NCBI GenBank assembly: GCA_936450465.1
Contig: OW388289.1
Coordinates: forward strand, 71,732,420-71,796,419
From: Gibbula magus
Lineage: Eukaryota > Mollusca > Gastropoda > Trochida > Trochidae
Direction of reading: 5' to 3'
Length of the DNA stretch: 64,000 nt
The position numbers and the translations under genes are program-made. Positions within the stretch are counted from its first letter, which is position 1. Each line of letters starts with the position of its first letter. The notes under the pieces are model-generated. The model had not been told where the DNA came from. It did not search any database and saw only the letters and a program-made list of their open reading frames with translations. Shown piece after piece: positions 26,801 through 40,400 of this stretch.

Positions 26801-29800
26801 GTCATACTTTCAATATATACCCCAGGTAGTTATAATAATATAATAGTGTATTTGTAATGCGCTATTCCATACTTGAATATTATGCTCAAGGCGCAGTGAC
26901 GGGGGATCAAAGGAAAACTTGGCTTGAAAGATGAGTTTTGATGGACATTTTGAAGGCAGAATTGGTCTGACACTTTCGAGCATTATGTGGAAGATTGTTC
27001 CATGCAGTTGCTGCAGCATACGTGAAAGTTCTTTTCATACAGTTAGAGCATTTATCACCTGAACATTGTAATAAAAGCAGCATAATAAAAATCAACAGCT
27101 CTATTGAAAGGTTAAAAGAATCTGAAATTTAGAATGAGGATTTGATGGTCAACATCTTTAGTGACAAATGTTCAGCTCATCAGGCCTGAAATGGCATGGT
27201 GTCCGTCCGTCAGTCTATAAACTTTTCGCTTTTTCGATTTCTTCTGCAGACTCTACAGACCTGAAATATATACAAACTCCTTGGCCATTGGGTATGCTAA
27301 ATTTTAGATTTGGTGACCCTGTGACGGAAAATCATCTACCTCTCCAGTACCTACTAAAGGTCTAGAAAGCTGAAATGTTGTGTACAGATTCCTCAGTCAA
27401 ATGGATTCTAAATTGTAGACTTGTTGACCCTGTTATCCCTACTATGCAGATGCCTTGGTCTGGCCTATGTGGATTATACGTTTCATTTAAATACGGATGA
27501 GCTACATAGCCTGTGGCTCTATTTTTATAACTTACTAAGGTTTATCTGAATTCTGAACTATCTGATAATTGAATGAGGAAATATACAAATCAACACGTCA
27601 ATAACATTTCCACAATGTGAGTGGGTATATTGGATATTAAAGAAAGTTACATGCATGATTTCACATCTACATGACACATGTATGTATGGTGAGGTTTGTT
27701 TGTTTTTTATTTCAGGGAATTTCAACAAATGACGCTTCATCTGACGTAAGCATGTTTTCAGTTCTGTTTGTTCATATTCCAATAGTTTGTCACACCATCC
27801 TGATTCTTCTGTCTGCATTTTTTGGAGAGTTAACATATGAAATTCCCAACAACCATTTCTCATCTTTGAAAAAATACCATTTATATTAATTTAGAGCCTA
27901 ATTTCCTGAATAAAAATCATTTCATTATTTATTTAGTTTTATAATTTTGGGGGTTTATATTTTGTTTAATGTTTTCACAGCCACAATACTTGAGTTTTGA
28001 TTACACAAACTAATATTTATTACATTTGAATTTAATTAGGAGTTCAATTGTTTTATGAACTTTATACGATCAAAAAATGCAAAAATATGTGTCCGACTGC
28101 TTTTTAATGCAGAAAATGTATTCAATACAATACAATCTTTGAGACTATTGGAATGAGGCAATGCATGAAATTCTTTTGCCTCAGCTTGATGAAGCTTTCA
28201 TTGATAAGCACATAGTTTTTTTTAGCTCAACTGGCCTGAAACGTGTGATAGGCTTATGGCATGGCATGGTGTCTGGCGTCTGTCCGTCCATCCGTAAACT
28301 TTTTCGACTTCTTCTCAAGAACTAACAACTCTAGAGAGCTGAAATATGGTGTACAGATCAACTCCTTGGCCAATTTGGATTCTGAATCGTTGAAATGGTG
28401 ATGACCTAAAAACCTGTTTTCATTATCTTCTCCAGTACAGAAAGCTGTAGAAAGCTGAAATGTGTGCTGATTTTGAAAACGGTAGTCTCCCGCCAAAAAC
28501 AGGAGATATCACATGCTGAAGCAGACATGTAAAATCACAGACATGAAGTGGAGAAGACAGCTAATGAAATGTTCATGTAAAGGGTCTCTTCTGACACTGA
28601 AATATTCAATATATCCAACTGACAGTCTCTAAAAATCCTCTTCTTACATAGGTCTCAAAAATGCAATTCCTCTTCCAACACAGAATATGTCTGACTGAAT
28701 GTGTCCCTAAAATCTTCTTCTCTGACTGAATATGTCCCTTAAATCATCTTCTGAGACTGAATGTGTCTCTAAAATCCTCTTCTGAGACTGAATGTGTCTC
28801 TAAAATCCTCTTCTGAGACTGAATGTGTCTCTAAAATCCTCATCTGAGGCTGAATGTGTCTCTAAAATCCTCATCTGAGGCTGAATGTGTCTCTAAAATC
28901 CTCATCTGAGACTGAATGTGTCTCTAAAATCCTCATCTGAGACTGAATGTGTCTCTAAAATCCTCATCTGAGACTGAATGTGTCTCTAAAATCCTCATCT
29001 GAGACTGAATTTGTCTCTAAAATCCTCATCTGAGACTGAATGTGTCTCTCAAATCCTCACCTGAGACTGAATGTGTTTCTAAAATCCTCACCTGAGACTG
29101 AATGTGTCTCTAAAATCCTCATCTGAGACTGAATGTGTCTCTAAAATCCACATCTGAGACTGAATGTGTCTCTAAAATCCTCTTCTGAGACTGAATGTCT
29201 CTAAAAATCCTCTTCTGAGACTGAATATGTCTCTAAAATCCTCACCTGAGACTGAATGTGTCTCTAAAATCCTCATCTGAGGGTGAATATGTCTCTAAAA
29301 CCTCTTGCATAACCATGCAAAGATGAACATGCACAGATCCTAAAATAATACAGCAAAACCATGCAAGCATATTACCTGTATGTGTGAGTGCATCTACCTG
29401 TATGATGAAACAAGGGCTAGTGAGATCCACCAATCACCAGAGCAGCAGTCCAGCTTGGGTACCTTCCTGCCTGACTAATCCAGAATGTAGGCTAATCCCT
29501 TCAACATTGTCCCCCCCCAAAACAATTATGTTCACTGGGATATTATCAGAGGCAGTTTAATTTCTTCATAGAATAAATAAAAAGTACAAATATCTGTGTG
29601 TGTGTGATAAATGAAATGAAATATTTTTATTACTGAACTGAACTGAACTGAACTTTTATTATCCCCGCCATATAGTGGAAGGGGGATAGGTTTGGGCTCC
29701 GCGTTTTCGTGCGTCCGTGCGTCCGTCCAAGTCAAAGGGGACAGCTTTTCTCAGAAACCACTTAAGATAGAATACCCAAATTTGGTGTGTGCCTTGAGGG

Positions 29801-31448
29801 CATGAATACATTTATTGAGTTCGAAAATGAAAAGCGTGCAATTATTTTTTCCAGAGTTATTGCCCTTGTTCCTTATTTTTGGACTCTGTTCATGGTATCT
29901 CTAAAGGGGACAGCTTTTTTCAGAAACTATTTAAGATGGTATAACCAAATTTGGTGTGTAGCTTGAGGACATAAATACCTTGATGGAGTTAGAAAATGAT
30001 AAGCACACAATTATTTTTTGCCCTTGTTCCGTATTTTTGTACTCTGTTAAGTGTTCATTGAATCATCAAGGGGGACAGCTTTTCTCAGACACTGTTTTAG
30101 ATAGGATAGCCAGATTGGGTGTGTGGCTTAGGGTATCAATACCTTGATGGGGTTTGAAAATAATAAGCGTGTGATTATTTTTTCCCAGAGTTATTGCCCT
30201 TGTTCTGCTTTTTCAACTCTGTTCGAGGTATCTTCAAAGGGGAATCATACATTGATGGAATGAAAATGAGAAGGGCACAATTATTTCTTCTGAAATTCTC
30301 GCCGCTAATGGCTGTGATACTGCCGAAGCGGCGTTAAACAATAACTCACTCACTCACTCTTCTGAAATTATTGCCCTTGTTCTGATTAATTTGGTCTGGC
30401 AGGGGCTGTTAATGACTATGTCTTCTTGTTTAAACTAGAGATACAAAGAGCATATATATCTAAATTGATTTTTTTTTTTTTTAAAGTACCTAGCTTGTTA
30501 GAATTAAATAATTTATCCATTTTGTACATGTTTGGCCTGTAATGAAAACACTTTTGAATATAGTTTTCTCTTTCTGATTGTAATATAGGACATACAAATA
30601 AATAATGGAATTCATCACCAAGATCATTTAAATTTTCAAAGAGTACATTTTCTGTCATGAATTGGGATACTTTACCATCAACCAGTCTCGATTGACAGAA
30701 AGTGATTGGCTGTTCGGAATTTTATCAAGTTATTGTAATTCAGAATCTTTAAGTAATGTTTGAAATTTTCAACTGTTGATATCAAATATTGCTGAAAAAT
30801 ATATTTAATTTGCTTTTAACTGCAGATTTTAGCCAAATGGTACTTTGAAATTTTGAGATTTCTAAACAAAACCCAGTCATAAAGATCATAACAAATTCCT
30901 TTGATATAACACATCAATTTATGTGAACATTTGCCAAAGATAAAATAATTACCGGTAAATAATTAATGCTGAATTGTCATAATACGGCTATATTAAACTA
31001 ATGTACTAAATACGAAATATTGGTCACAGTTACCGGTACTGGCCACAACCTAAAGACTTATTTTCATTTTCTTCTTTGTCACGTAAATTACTTGAAATTT
31101 GTACCTCTGACAAATATTTCTGGAAACTTTATATCGGAAACTTATGTAGTTTATTGTTTAAAGCCTGATAGTCACATAGCTACATAGTATTAGGGGCTTT
31201 GTCCCTGCAATAATACTAGCAGGTATGTCATAAGAGAAATAATCTTGAAAGCAGCATTGAACCTCATGTCTCCTCACCTCACCAAAAGCCTGTGAGCTAC
31301 AGAGCCAATGGCTCTACTATTATATTGGTAAGTGGAAACAGAACGCAATAATTCCTATTGCATGGTGTGTACTGGTGCGTATTGGTGTATAGATAATATT
31401 GCCTTATCCAACTAATGTGAGATTAAATGTATGTTTCATTTAGCATTG

Positions 31449-31486
<38 letters not shown>

Positions 31487-34400
31487 GTTTTATTTCTCAA
31501 AAACCACCCACAGCGATACAAAAAAATACAACATATATACCTAAATATATAAACAGACAAGAATGGTGATAACAATATCTTCATTTTAACTTTTCGGAAA
31601 CAATTCGTAGGTATTGAGCAAATATGTAACAACTGATTCCAATGGAGTTTAATTACATTGGACAGATGCATCAGAAAGTAACATGAGAACTGCAGAATTT
31701 AAAGATTTATTCCCCACTGAATTTGTAAAGATTCATTTATATAATAACTGTTTGTTTCAGGTGTGTAAGTCGATGTAACGAAACTTCACAAGGGGATCTC
31801 GAAATGCATATCAATTGTGTTAATTGTCAGAATGCAGTGATTAGTGTGAACATACACATCCCAGGGTACGGTCAAGTTGAAAACACATCCGCAATGATTG
31901 CTTTCCTTCCTGACAACAGTGGATTCATCATTGATGAGAATTTTCTCAACCCCTTCCTTGAATACAGTCTCACTGTGACAGGTAAGTGGATAATATTAGA
32001 TCTGGTGTTGTAACCAGACTGTGTGATTCTGTGATTGCCTTCTGTGTTCATCTCTCCAGTCTATCTTTGACAGGTAAGAGGATAATATTAGATCTGGTGT
32101 TGTAACCAGACTGTGTGATTCTGTGATTGCCTTCTGCGTTCATCTCTTCAGTCTCTCTCTGACAGGTAAGTGGATAATATTAGATCTGGTGTTGTAACCA
32201 GACTGCATGATTCTGTGATTGCCTTCTGCGTTCATCTCTTCAGTCTCTCTCTGACAGGTAAGAGGATGATATTAGATCTGGTGTTGTAACCAGACTGTGT
32301 GATTCTGTGATTGCCTTCTGCGTTCATCTCATATTTACTGATTTCTATTCATTTCAAAATAAAGAAACAATCTCCCAGTGCTAATGTGATATTATACCCC
32401 ATGTCATACATGGCATGAAGATTTGAATACCCTATGTAGTATGTACCCACCTACCTATTTGCAATCAGGGTCCCTTTTTAACTTTATGAATTATTCTAGA
32501 ATAATAAATCAGAATAGAAAGCATTCAGTGGGATTGTGTATCTTTTAAAAGTTTTAAAAAAAAATAATAAATAAAATAAAAATAATAAACATTTAAATTT
32601 TATTTGTATTTAAAAAAGAGATATACATATATTTCTCAAACATGACCACCACCTCCTTGAGCATAATCTATCATTTACATATTGTGTATTGAAACATGCA
32701 TAAATGTATACGTGTGCATTTCACATTACATTTCATCATTATCCAGGATGACATACATTTAATTTAAATTTCTTTTTTGTTGGTTATTGTTTGGTGATGA
32801 CTATATCTAAGTATATGGTTTAATATTAGTAATTAGCAAATAATTAATTTCCTTATATTAGTTTTGTCCTGCTTTTAATTTTACTCCCACTAAGAACTTG
32901 GTGGGCTTTTGCATCTCACAAAAGATTAAATAATGTGTATTTCTACTTCTAATCATGTCCATGTATCATTTGTAGTTTAACCATACAAATACAAATATAT
33001 TTCTCAAACCTGACCATCACCTCCTCAAGCACAATCTATCATGTATGATTGAGTATTGAAACATCCATGTACATTTCATAATATATTTCAATCATTTTCC
33101 AGTATGACATATACTTGTTACTTCCAAACATTAACCTAAATTAATTTATTTTTCATTTCTATTTTGTTGGGTAATAACTATATCTACATGTATGTAAGTG
33201 GTTAAAATAATAATTTTCTTATTTAATGTTTGGCCTGCTTTAAATTTTGCACCCAAGGTCCTGCATGAATAAATCATCAAATAGTACCTATAAATTATAA
33301 AGATCAACTTATGTTTAATTGTAGCTTATAACTCAAATCTTTTTTAAAAAAATTGTTTAAGATATTTCTGGTCATAAAAAAATGATAGTTATGATTTAAT
33401 GTGTCCTGCAGTACATGTGTAAATAATTTTAGTAGACTTTACTGATGGAAATGCATGGAAATGACTGACAATATTTTGATCATAGATTAATTAATATATA
33501 TTTTTAGTTTTATAATATATATTAGTTCCTGATTTAAATGAATATTTATGATTTATTTGGATGTCTAATTTTCTTGAAAATATTCTGATCATTAGGTTTA
33601 AAAGAATTTAAATATACACAGTAGGTCTAGTTGCACTTTGCTTTCAATTAATAATGTGTTCATTTTGGGGATGGAAGTGGGGCAGCACCTTCAAGAGGGT
33701 TAGTTACTGCCGTCGGCATTGATCCACTAATTACAGGTTCCCAACTTAGGGATGAGTATATATTTAATGGAGGTTTATTTTGCCGAATGATTACGAAAAA
33801 TGGACATTATTAGCCAAAAAAGATCAAATCATCTCGTTTACGGGCCGATGACAAATACAAAACTCTTGAACTTGCCACGAGTAAAACTATCCAAAAACAA
33901 AGGTTGTTTGCCGCTAAACCTGAAACAATTACCATTACCATTTGTCATATTTTATTGTCAAAAACGCTTTTTTTAAAATCTTGCATCGATGAAATACGAT
34001 ATAAACAAACCTATTCATTCAGTTCCAGTCGAAAGAAACCGAAACACAAGCGGCACGCACTGCCGATATGCAGCCATTACGCGAACCAGGAAGTAAGAAG
34101 CGGCCTTAGCCTCGTTTTCGTTTCTAAAGGTCATAGGTCGTATGCATGCATAAATATTGAGAATCCCCTATTAGATCTGGTGTTGTAACCAGACTGTGTG
34201 ATTCTGTGATTGCCTTCTGTGTTCATCTCTCCAGTCTCTCTTTGACAGGTAAGAGGATAATATTAGATCTGGTGTTGTAACCAGACTGTATGATTCTGTG
34301 ATTGCCTTCTGTGTTCATCTCTCCAGTCTCTCTTTGACGGGTAAGTGGATAATATTAGATCTGGTGTTGTAACCAGACTGTGTGATTCTGTGATTGCCTT

Positions 34401-37400
34401 CTGCGTTCATCTCTTCAGTATCTCTCTGACAGGTAAGTGGATAATATTAGATCTGGTGTTGTAACCAGACTGTATGATTCTGTGATTGCCTTCTGCGTTC
34501 ATCTCTCCAGTCTCTCTCTGACAGGTAAGTGGATAATATTAGATCTGGTGTTGTAACCAGACTGTATGATTCTGTTTTCCTATGCGTTCTTACTACGTTG
34601 CTATTGCGTTCTGTGAGTTTACACCATGTTCACCAAGCTATTAAGTTCCTTCTACGTTCTTACTGGGTTATAAATTCCTACAACGTGTATAATTAATTAA
34701 AAATACCCCTCTACGCTGGCGCGTTGATCAGTGATAGGTTCATGCTCAAACTGCTCATTAATCTATAAAATCATAATGACAAGACGTTCGTCTCTCTCTA
34801 GCCATCGTGATTTATGTGGACTTATAAATTGTAATGGTGTTATCTAGCAGAGAGCGCTATTTGAACGTAGTGCAAACTTGTTGTGAACCCCTTAAAACAC
34901 TTTGAACTACCAGTAAGTAGGATCGCAAGGGAAGTGTTAGAAATGTAGTAACAGCACAATAGTAACGCAATAGGCGCGAAGTAACAACCCCATGAATATA
35001 CAGACAGAAGTAGTACATTTCCAACTCGTTCCCAAAAATTTCCAACTTCTTTTCTAATATGTCCAAGGAGTTTCCGTTGGGTTGTCACGGAGACATGTTC
35101 AAAACAAACACAGAGGTTTTGGATTCTTAGTCGTTCATGGAGTTTCCAGTGGGTTCTTGAAAGCGTCCACTGCGACCCTTACATGTTATATGAGCTCTTA
35201 CTGCGTTTGTCTCGCGTTTTGCTTTTAGAACCCATTGGGAACACTGTGAGAACGCATGCCCAGTATGACAGGGGAGTAAACAATTAGAGATGGAACTTTC
35301 CTGTAATCCCAAACATCATGTTTCAGGAAGTTAAACAAGAGAGATTTACATTCATTACATAATGTACTAAATGCAAGTTTTTCTGTATATATATTTATTA
35401 TATTTTTTAAACTAGCGGACAAAAGTTGGACGATTGTTGAGAAAACATATACGGTGGTGAAACAGCAAGGTTAGTTGTTTTTTTTATCTAAAAATCGGAA
35501 TTAATTATTATCAGAAAAATAATTATTGTTTACGAGGTTTTGCAGTGCCATCTTGGGCTGTTACAAGGAGATTCCATTTTGGTTGTGTAATCTGATTTGT
35601 GAAATCATAGTCATTTTTAGAAATATGATTTTGGAGTCCAAGGTCCAATAACTTTTAATCTGATTTAAACTCGTAGAATTCAAATTCATATTTACCTGCA
35701 ACTGTGTCATGCAATCAATACTACAATCAATTCAATAGTCGTAGCATGGTAATCTGATTTGAATACACAAATTCTATATGATTGTTATGTGAATAAGATG
35801 ATTGAATGGTTATACCCCCCGCTATGATGTAGTCAGGAGTATATAGCTGGTGTCTGTCTGTAAATCTGTGTGTCGGTCCGAAATCATTTCTAGAGTGTAA
35901 CTTGAAAACTATATTAAAGACGATGTAGCACGATTTTCTGAAATAAAGTGCTCTCACAAAAATATAAATAAGTGTTACCAATGGTTAGATAACACTCCTG
36001 AATCAATAAAAAGAGTTCTAAAATGAATGTACATGGTTCAGTTAATACATGCGAGTTCATTTCCCATCAAGCGGCCATTTTAATATGTTCACAATAAAAT
36101 GGCCGCTCAAAGGTAGTTTAAGTGATCTGACTGATGTAGCGATACCTAAACACTCAGAGTAGAGTTTTATATATGGTACTATGATGGAATATGGTCAAAC
36201 AGCTTGCTGTCTGAACTCTTCTGAATTCTCAGGAGACCAACACATTTACCTCTCACACTGAAGAGTTCAACACCACTATCACTTTATACGTCGCACCATT
36301 TTCTTCAAATACAGATAACCGTTTTCTGTGGATACGGCTTATCAGGTCATGTAATGAGATCTAAGTTTAACCCGCTAATGTACCAATATATTGTATAATT
36401 GTTAATAGTAAATCAGGGGTAGAAACTAACTTGAAATATATGTTAGTCTGTAAAGGCGCACCAGCCCATAAAGTCTACTCCCTATTGATAAATTTAAACT
36501 TGTGTGTTTGAACAGCACACTTATTGGCATTGTTCCTTGTAAACATAAGATGTTTGTCTCTTGCTTTGAATATTCCAAAGTGATTCAGAATTTGTTCTGG
36601 CCCACAGGACTAGCAGTATCCAAATTTTGTTAGCCCAAGGTAATTTTTACTCGCCTCAGGTTGAAGGACTAGTGATAATTTCTAGCCCTGTAATTGGTAA
36701 ATTTGAGAAAACGTAATATGCCAAAAAATGTGCCACAGCACCTTTAATTCAAAGTTGTTACGGAAGTAACCTATATGGTGTAGTTTTGTCTTTAAAAGGT
36801 TTCAACTCCAAGTTTCAATTATGCTTTTAAAACTTTTGATTTCTGTAATGGTAGTCAACTCCAAATTTCAGCTAAAGTTTTCTCTTGATTAATAAACTGT
36901 TTTCCATTCTCTTCCAGACACATGTCTGTTTCTAACATATAGAGAAGCAGAATACAGCAGTGAAAATGGTTCTTACAATTATTACACATTTCTCATCCTT
37001 CTCAATGAAACTGATTCCATGTCTGTCAGCGTCAACGTCGGACATAAATATAACTGTAGCCAGGACCTCAATATTTTGGACTCTGAGCCTGACGCGCTCT
37101 TTTCACTTTTCACTTTTCCAAGGAATATCACAGATACAGAGAATATGTCAGATTTGATGTTTGCAGTGTTTGATGTATTCCATTGGCAAACAAACACCGC
37201 ACTTAATGTCACTGTGACTTCACCTGAAGGGTGCTCAAGTCACATCAATATGAGCCCTGTCAACGTGAGTGAGGAATCATGGTATCATTGTGCACAGACG
37301 ATGCAGATCGAGGGCGTATCAGCAAATATATACACTGCAACCCCTCACCAGAGTTCTGAGGTCTTCAACAGTGTTCCAACCTACTCTGATAGTAGCTGTA

Positions 37401-40400
37401 CAAATGACTACAACAATGCTTCACGAGGCATACAAAAGTTCCACTACATGGCGTATAGCATGGACCAGTGCCTAAAAGAAATGGACTTTCTTGCTGACTA
37501 TGCCAATGATACAACAACGATCAACTCCCAAGTGGGATATCACAGAATTTGCTGGTTATACGATTATGGACTTTCAGCACGGCATAAAATTTGTGTAAGT
37601 GTTTTTAGATATTCAAAATGTTCCTTTCATCTTAAATTAATTTTAAGAGCTTTTGATTGGAACTTGTGATGGTTCTATCAGCAATATCCATCTTGTTTTC
37701 ATGCATTACAAAAAAAAGAAAAACGCCTGTATTATTTGCTAATTTTGCAACTTTTAAATAATAGAACATATCATTGATAAAATATCCTACAAAGTAATAA
37801 TTACTTCATCACTGGACTAATCAACAATGTCCTGTTATGCCATAGCGAGGTTTTCCACATTTGTAGTGCTGTCTTCACACCTCAAAGTTTCTATTCTTTA
37901 ATGGATGTGTGCCATCCTTAATCAAATTGTCAAATATAAGTCATCAAAATATCAAAGCTCAGTAATATGTTTCAACTGGATTGTGTTATTAACATGTATA
38001 AATGACATCTATGTGTAAACAGAAATATCCCCTCGAATTTTATTTCCACTAAAAAATACCATGATAGAATCCTCTCGCTCTAAGGGAAAATTCCTTTTGC
38101 TCTGAACAAAATTCTAGTTTGTGTTAATTTCATGTAGGTTAATATTATATTCCTGCAATGACATAGTCGGGGGTATATAGTACTCTGCATGTCTATGTGA
38201 TCGTTCAAAATTCTGAAAGTACCATGTCAAATCTCTTTCCTGCAAGCCAAACTGAACTGATTTACTAGGGTCTATAGTGCTATTTCTAAATTTCTTTACC
38301 CCAGATGATTTTCTTCTCCGAGTCTTCTTTCACGTCAAGAAAATATGTATTTGGAAAACAAGATTGTCAAATCAACAAAAGTCACTTCATTTAGGTCTAA
38401 AGGTGTTAATCCGATAACCAATGCATCTGTTATCAAGTTTTATGATTTTTGTTTCAGGGTTTTGTGAAGATAGTAGGCTCTGTTGTTTTAAGTGTACATC
38501 CAAATGCCACTGAGCTGCTCCATGAACGAATACATACACTCAGACTCAATGCTAGTGAAAGTGATATCCCCGATGATTGGCCTTCTAAAATTGAGTAAGT
38601 CTATTATGATCTTTATAACTACGGTAATTTCCCCCCTAGCAAATGCATCAAGGTATTTGACATACACGCAGTGTTGTTCCTAGGTGATCTGCTGAGGGGG
38701 TCATTTAGATCATTTCTGAACAAGTGGGACCCTTTGCAATAGTAAAAGTATCCTACTTCTCCAAATTTTAAGGGACGCCAAGCCAAAAAGGTGGGCAAAT
38801 GTCCCTAGGACCCTCTAGGAACAACACTGTACATGTATATGAAATGTAACTGTATGACAATTGATATATTTTTGTACCATGTAATTTGTAAATTGATAAT
38901 GCTATATCATCATGACATCTCCGTCTTTTGCTGTTTGAATATCTATGTCTCTCCCCGAAGGGTTGAGTTTCGGTCGGCGTTGACATTGGCGTCGGCGTTC
39001 CCATTGTTTCCAGAGCATACCTCTAAAACTACCCGACCAATCTTCACCAAAGATTGCCTTTTGGGTTTTTTAGCTCTTTTTAAATTTTATTTTTGTTAGT
39101 GTCCATGGTAACAATTTGGACCTTGTCTATTTGAAGGGGTAACAATTTGGACTTTGTCTATTTGAAGGGGTAACAATTTGGACTTTGTCTATTTGAAGGG
39201 TAGGGTTTGTTTCCGCAGCAGGTCTCTAAAACTACTTGACCAATCTTCACCAAAATTGGTACACAGCCTTCTAATATCATGCAGATGTGCCTTTTGGGGG
39301 TGTCAGATTTTGTTCTAATTGAATTGAAGGAAGGAGTAGACATCTGTTTAGCGCATTAACTTATGATGGATGCTGTATCATATCTTATTTTCTTCTGAAG
39401 AGCAGCACCAGTAATGTGCATTAGTTCATTCTGAATACCATATGAGAACAATATTCTTATATATTTTATTATATACCCATGTAAACTTAAGATAGTAATA
39501 CAGGGGTGCAATACGGTTTCCGTGGTCGATTTCCGTATTGCATGGTGAATTCCGTATTGCACGGCTGACGGTTCTACTTTCTCTAAACTTTGGCACCTCT
39601 CGGAATTTTCCATACTTTTCAATGTTTTTCCAATTAAATCTCCGGAATTTATGTTTTAATAACACTGCTAGTATTTTTTCAGTTGATTAAAGTATAATCA
39701 TGGATTTGGCCTAATATTAACAGCACAAGCAGGGAAAATGTTACTCAAATTATCATTAACAAGGCAGAAAAGCGCAAAGTGTAAGGGGAATCGAAAGCAT
39801 TGCCGAAAGCTTCACTAGCGATTCTGCGTCACTGTGACGTCACAATCGTTTACTAGTGTGACGTCATAACCATGGTTACGTCATTCGAAAGAAGCACGAC
39901 GGACGGAAGCCTGAATGTTGTTTCTTTTTATCAGTTCTTTGTTATTAAATAATAGTAAAGCAAATTTGATGGTTTAATTATGTTACCACACTGAAGAAAA
40001 TTTCACTTACAGCTCTATTGGGTTGACAAATGAGAAAATAAAGATATTATTAAGATGTCAAATCGTGAGTCGTGCTGGTCAAGCAACCGTCCGTGTATCA
40101 ATACGCAGCATGTAGCCTCGGTAATTTCTGCAACTTTATTTGTTTACCAATTTGCTAATAAAAAGGGGTATATAATAAATATAGAACATCATACTTGTGC
40201 ATTTGGATCGTTTATATTGAACTCGAAGCTGTCATGGAAGCGGAGGAACAACTCGTTCTTCGAACTCGTTCCTCCGCTTCCATGACATCTTCTCGTTCAA
40301 TACAAATGATCCAAATGCACAAGTATGATGTTCTATATATGTATTCCACTTTAAAGGAGATTTGTTAAATCTGTGAGAGTGTGTGAGTGAGTGCTGTATG

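Larger units (their letters stand above)
24204..27715. other. Intron of module A containing the minisatellite
   Basis: Besides the 37-bp array it contains a duplicated exon piece (26753-26825), a LINE 3' end on the minus strand (26830-27095) and a GGCATGG-family copy (27173-27445). 27446-27700 is AT-rich and unassigned. Confidence 0.65.
27746..31760. other. Intron between modules A and B
   Basis: The 4-kb intron holds a GGCATGG-family copy (28222-28470), a 31-bp minisatellite (28650-29310), the start of the intragenic duplication at 29366, a hairpin-headed repeat (29651-30365), a LINE fragment (30416-30658), a SINE 3' part (31170-31285) and a (CAAT)n tract (31446-31485). 27746-28221 and 30659-31169 are AT-rich without assignable features. 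Confidence 0.65.
29366..38907. repeat. Intragenic duplication, copy 1 (three module exons)
   Basis: This 9.5-kb block is highly similar to 55381-63881 in direct orientation, period about 26 kb. It carries the exons at 31761, 36918 and 38458 with their introns. Copy 1 has an extra 1.8 kb within its 92-bp array (32333-34165). Copy 2 has a 1.38-kb Helitron-like insertion that is absent here (empty site near 36400). Similarity ends abruptly at 38907/63881. Confidence 0.92.

Noticed and set aside
33904..34188. 94-residue frame in the 1.8-kb insertion
   Set aside because: No recognisable domain, runs into the 92-bp array, and is absent from the second duplicate.
34840..35422. Overlapping minus-strand frames conserved in both duplicates (also 58383-58659)
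   Set aside because: Conservation is explained by the recent duplication; the frames overlap each other and show no domain or splice support.
36233..36345. Exon-like open stretch preceded by TCTCAG, present in both duplicates
   Set aside because: The incoming phase required by the 221-nt exon gives a stop within ten codons, and the differences between copies are mostly amino-acid-changing in the only open frame.
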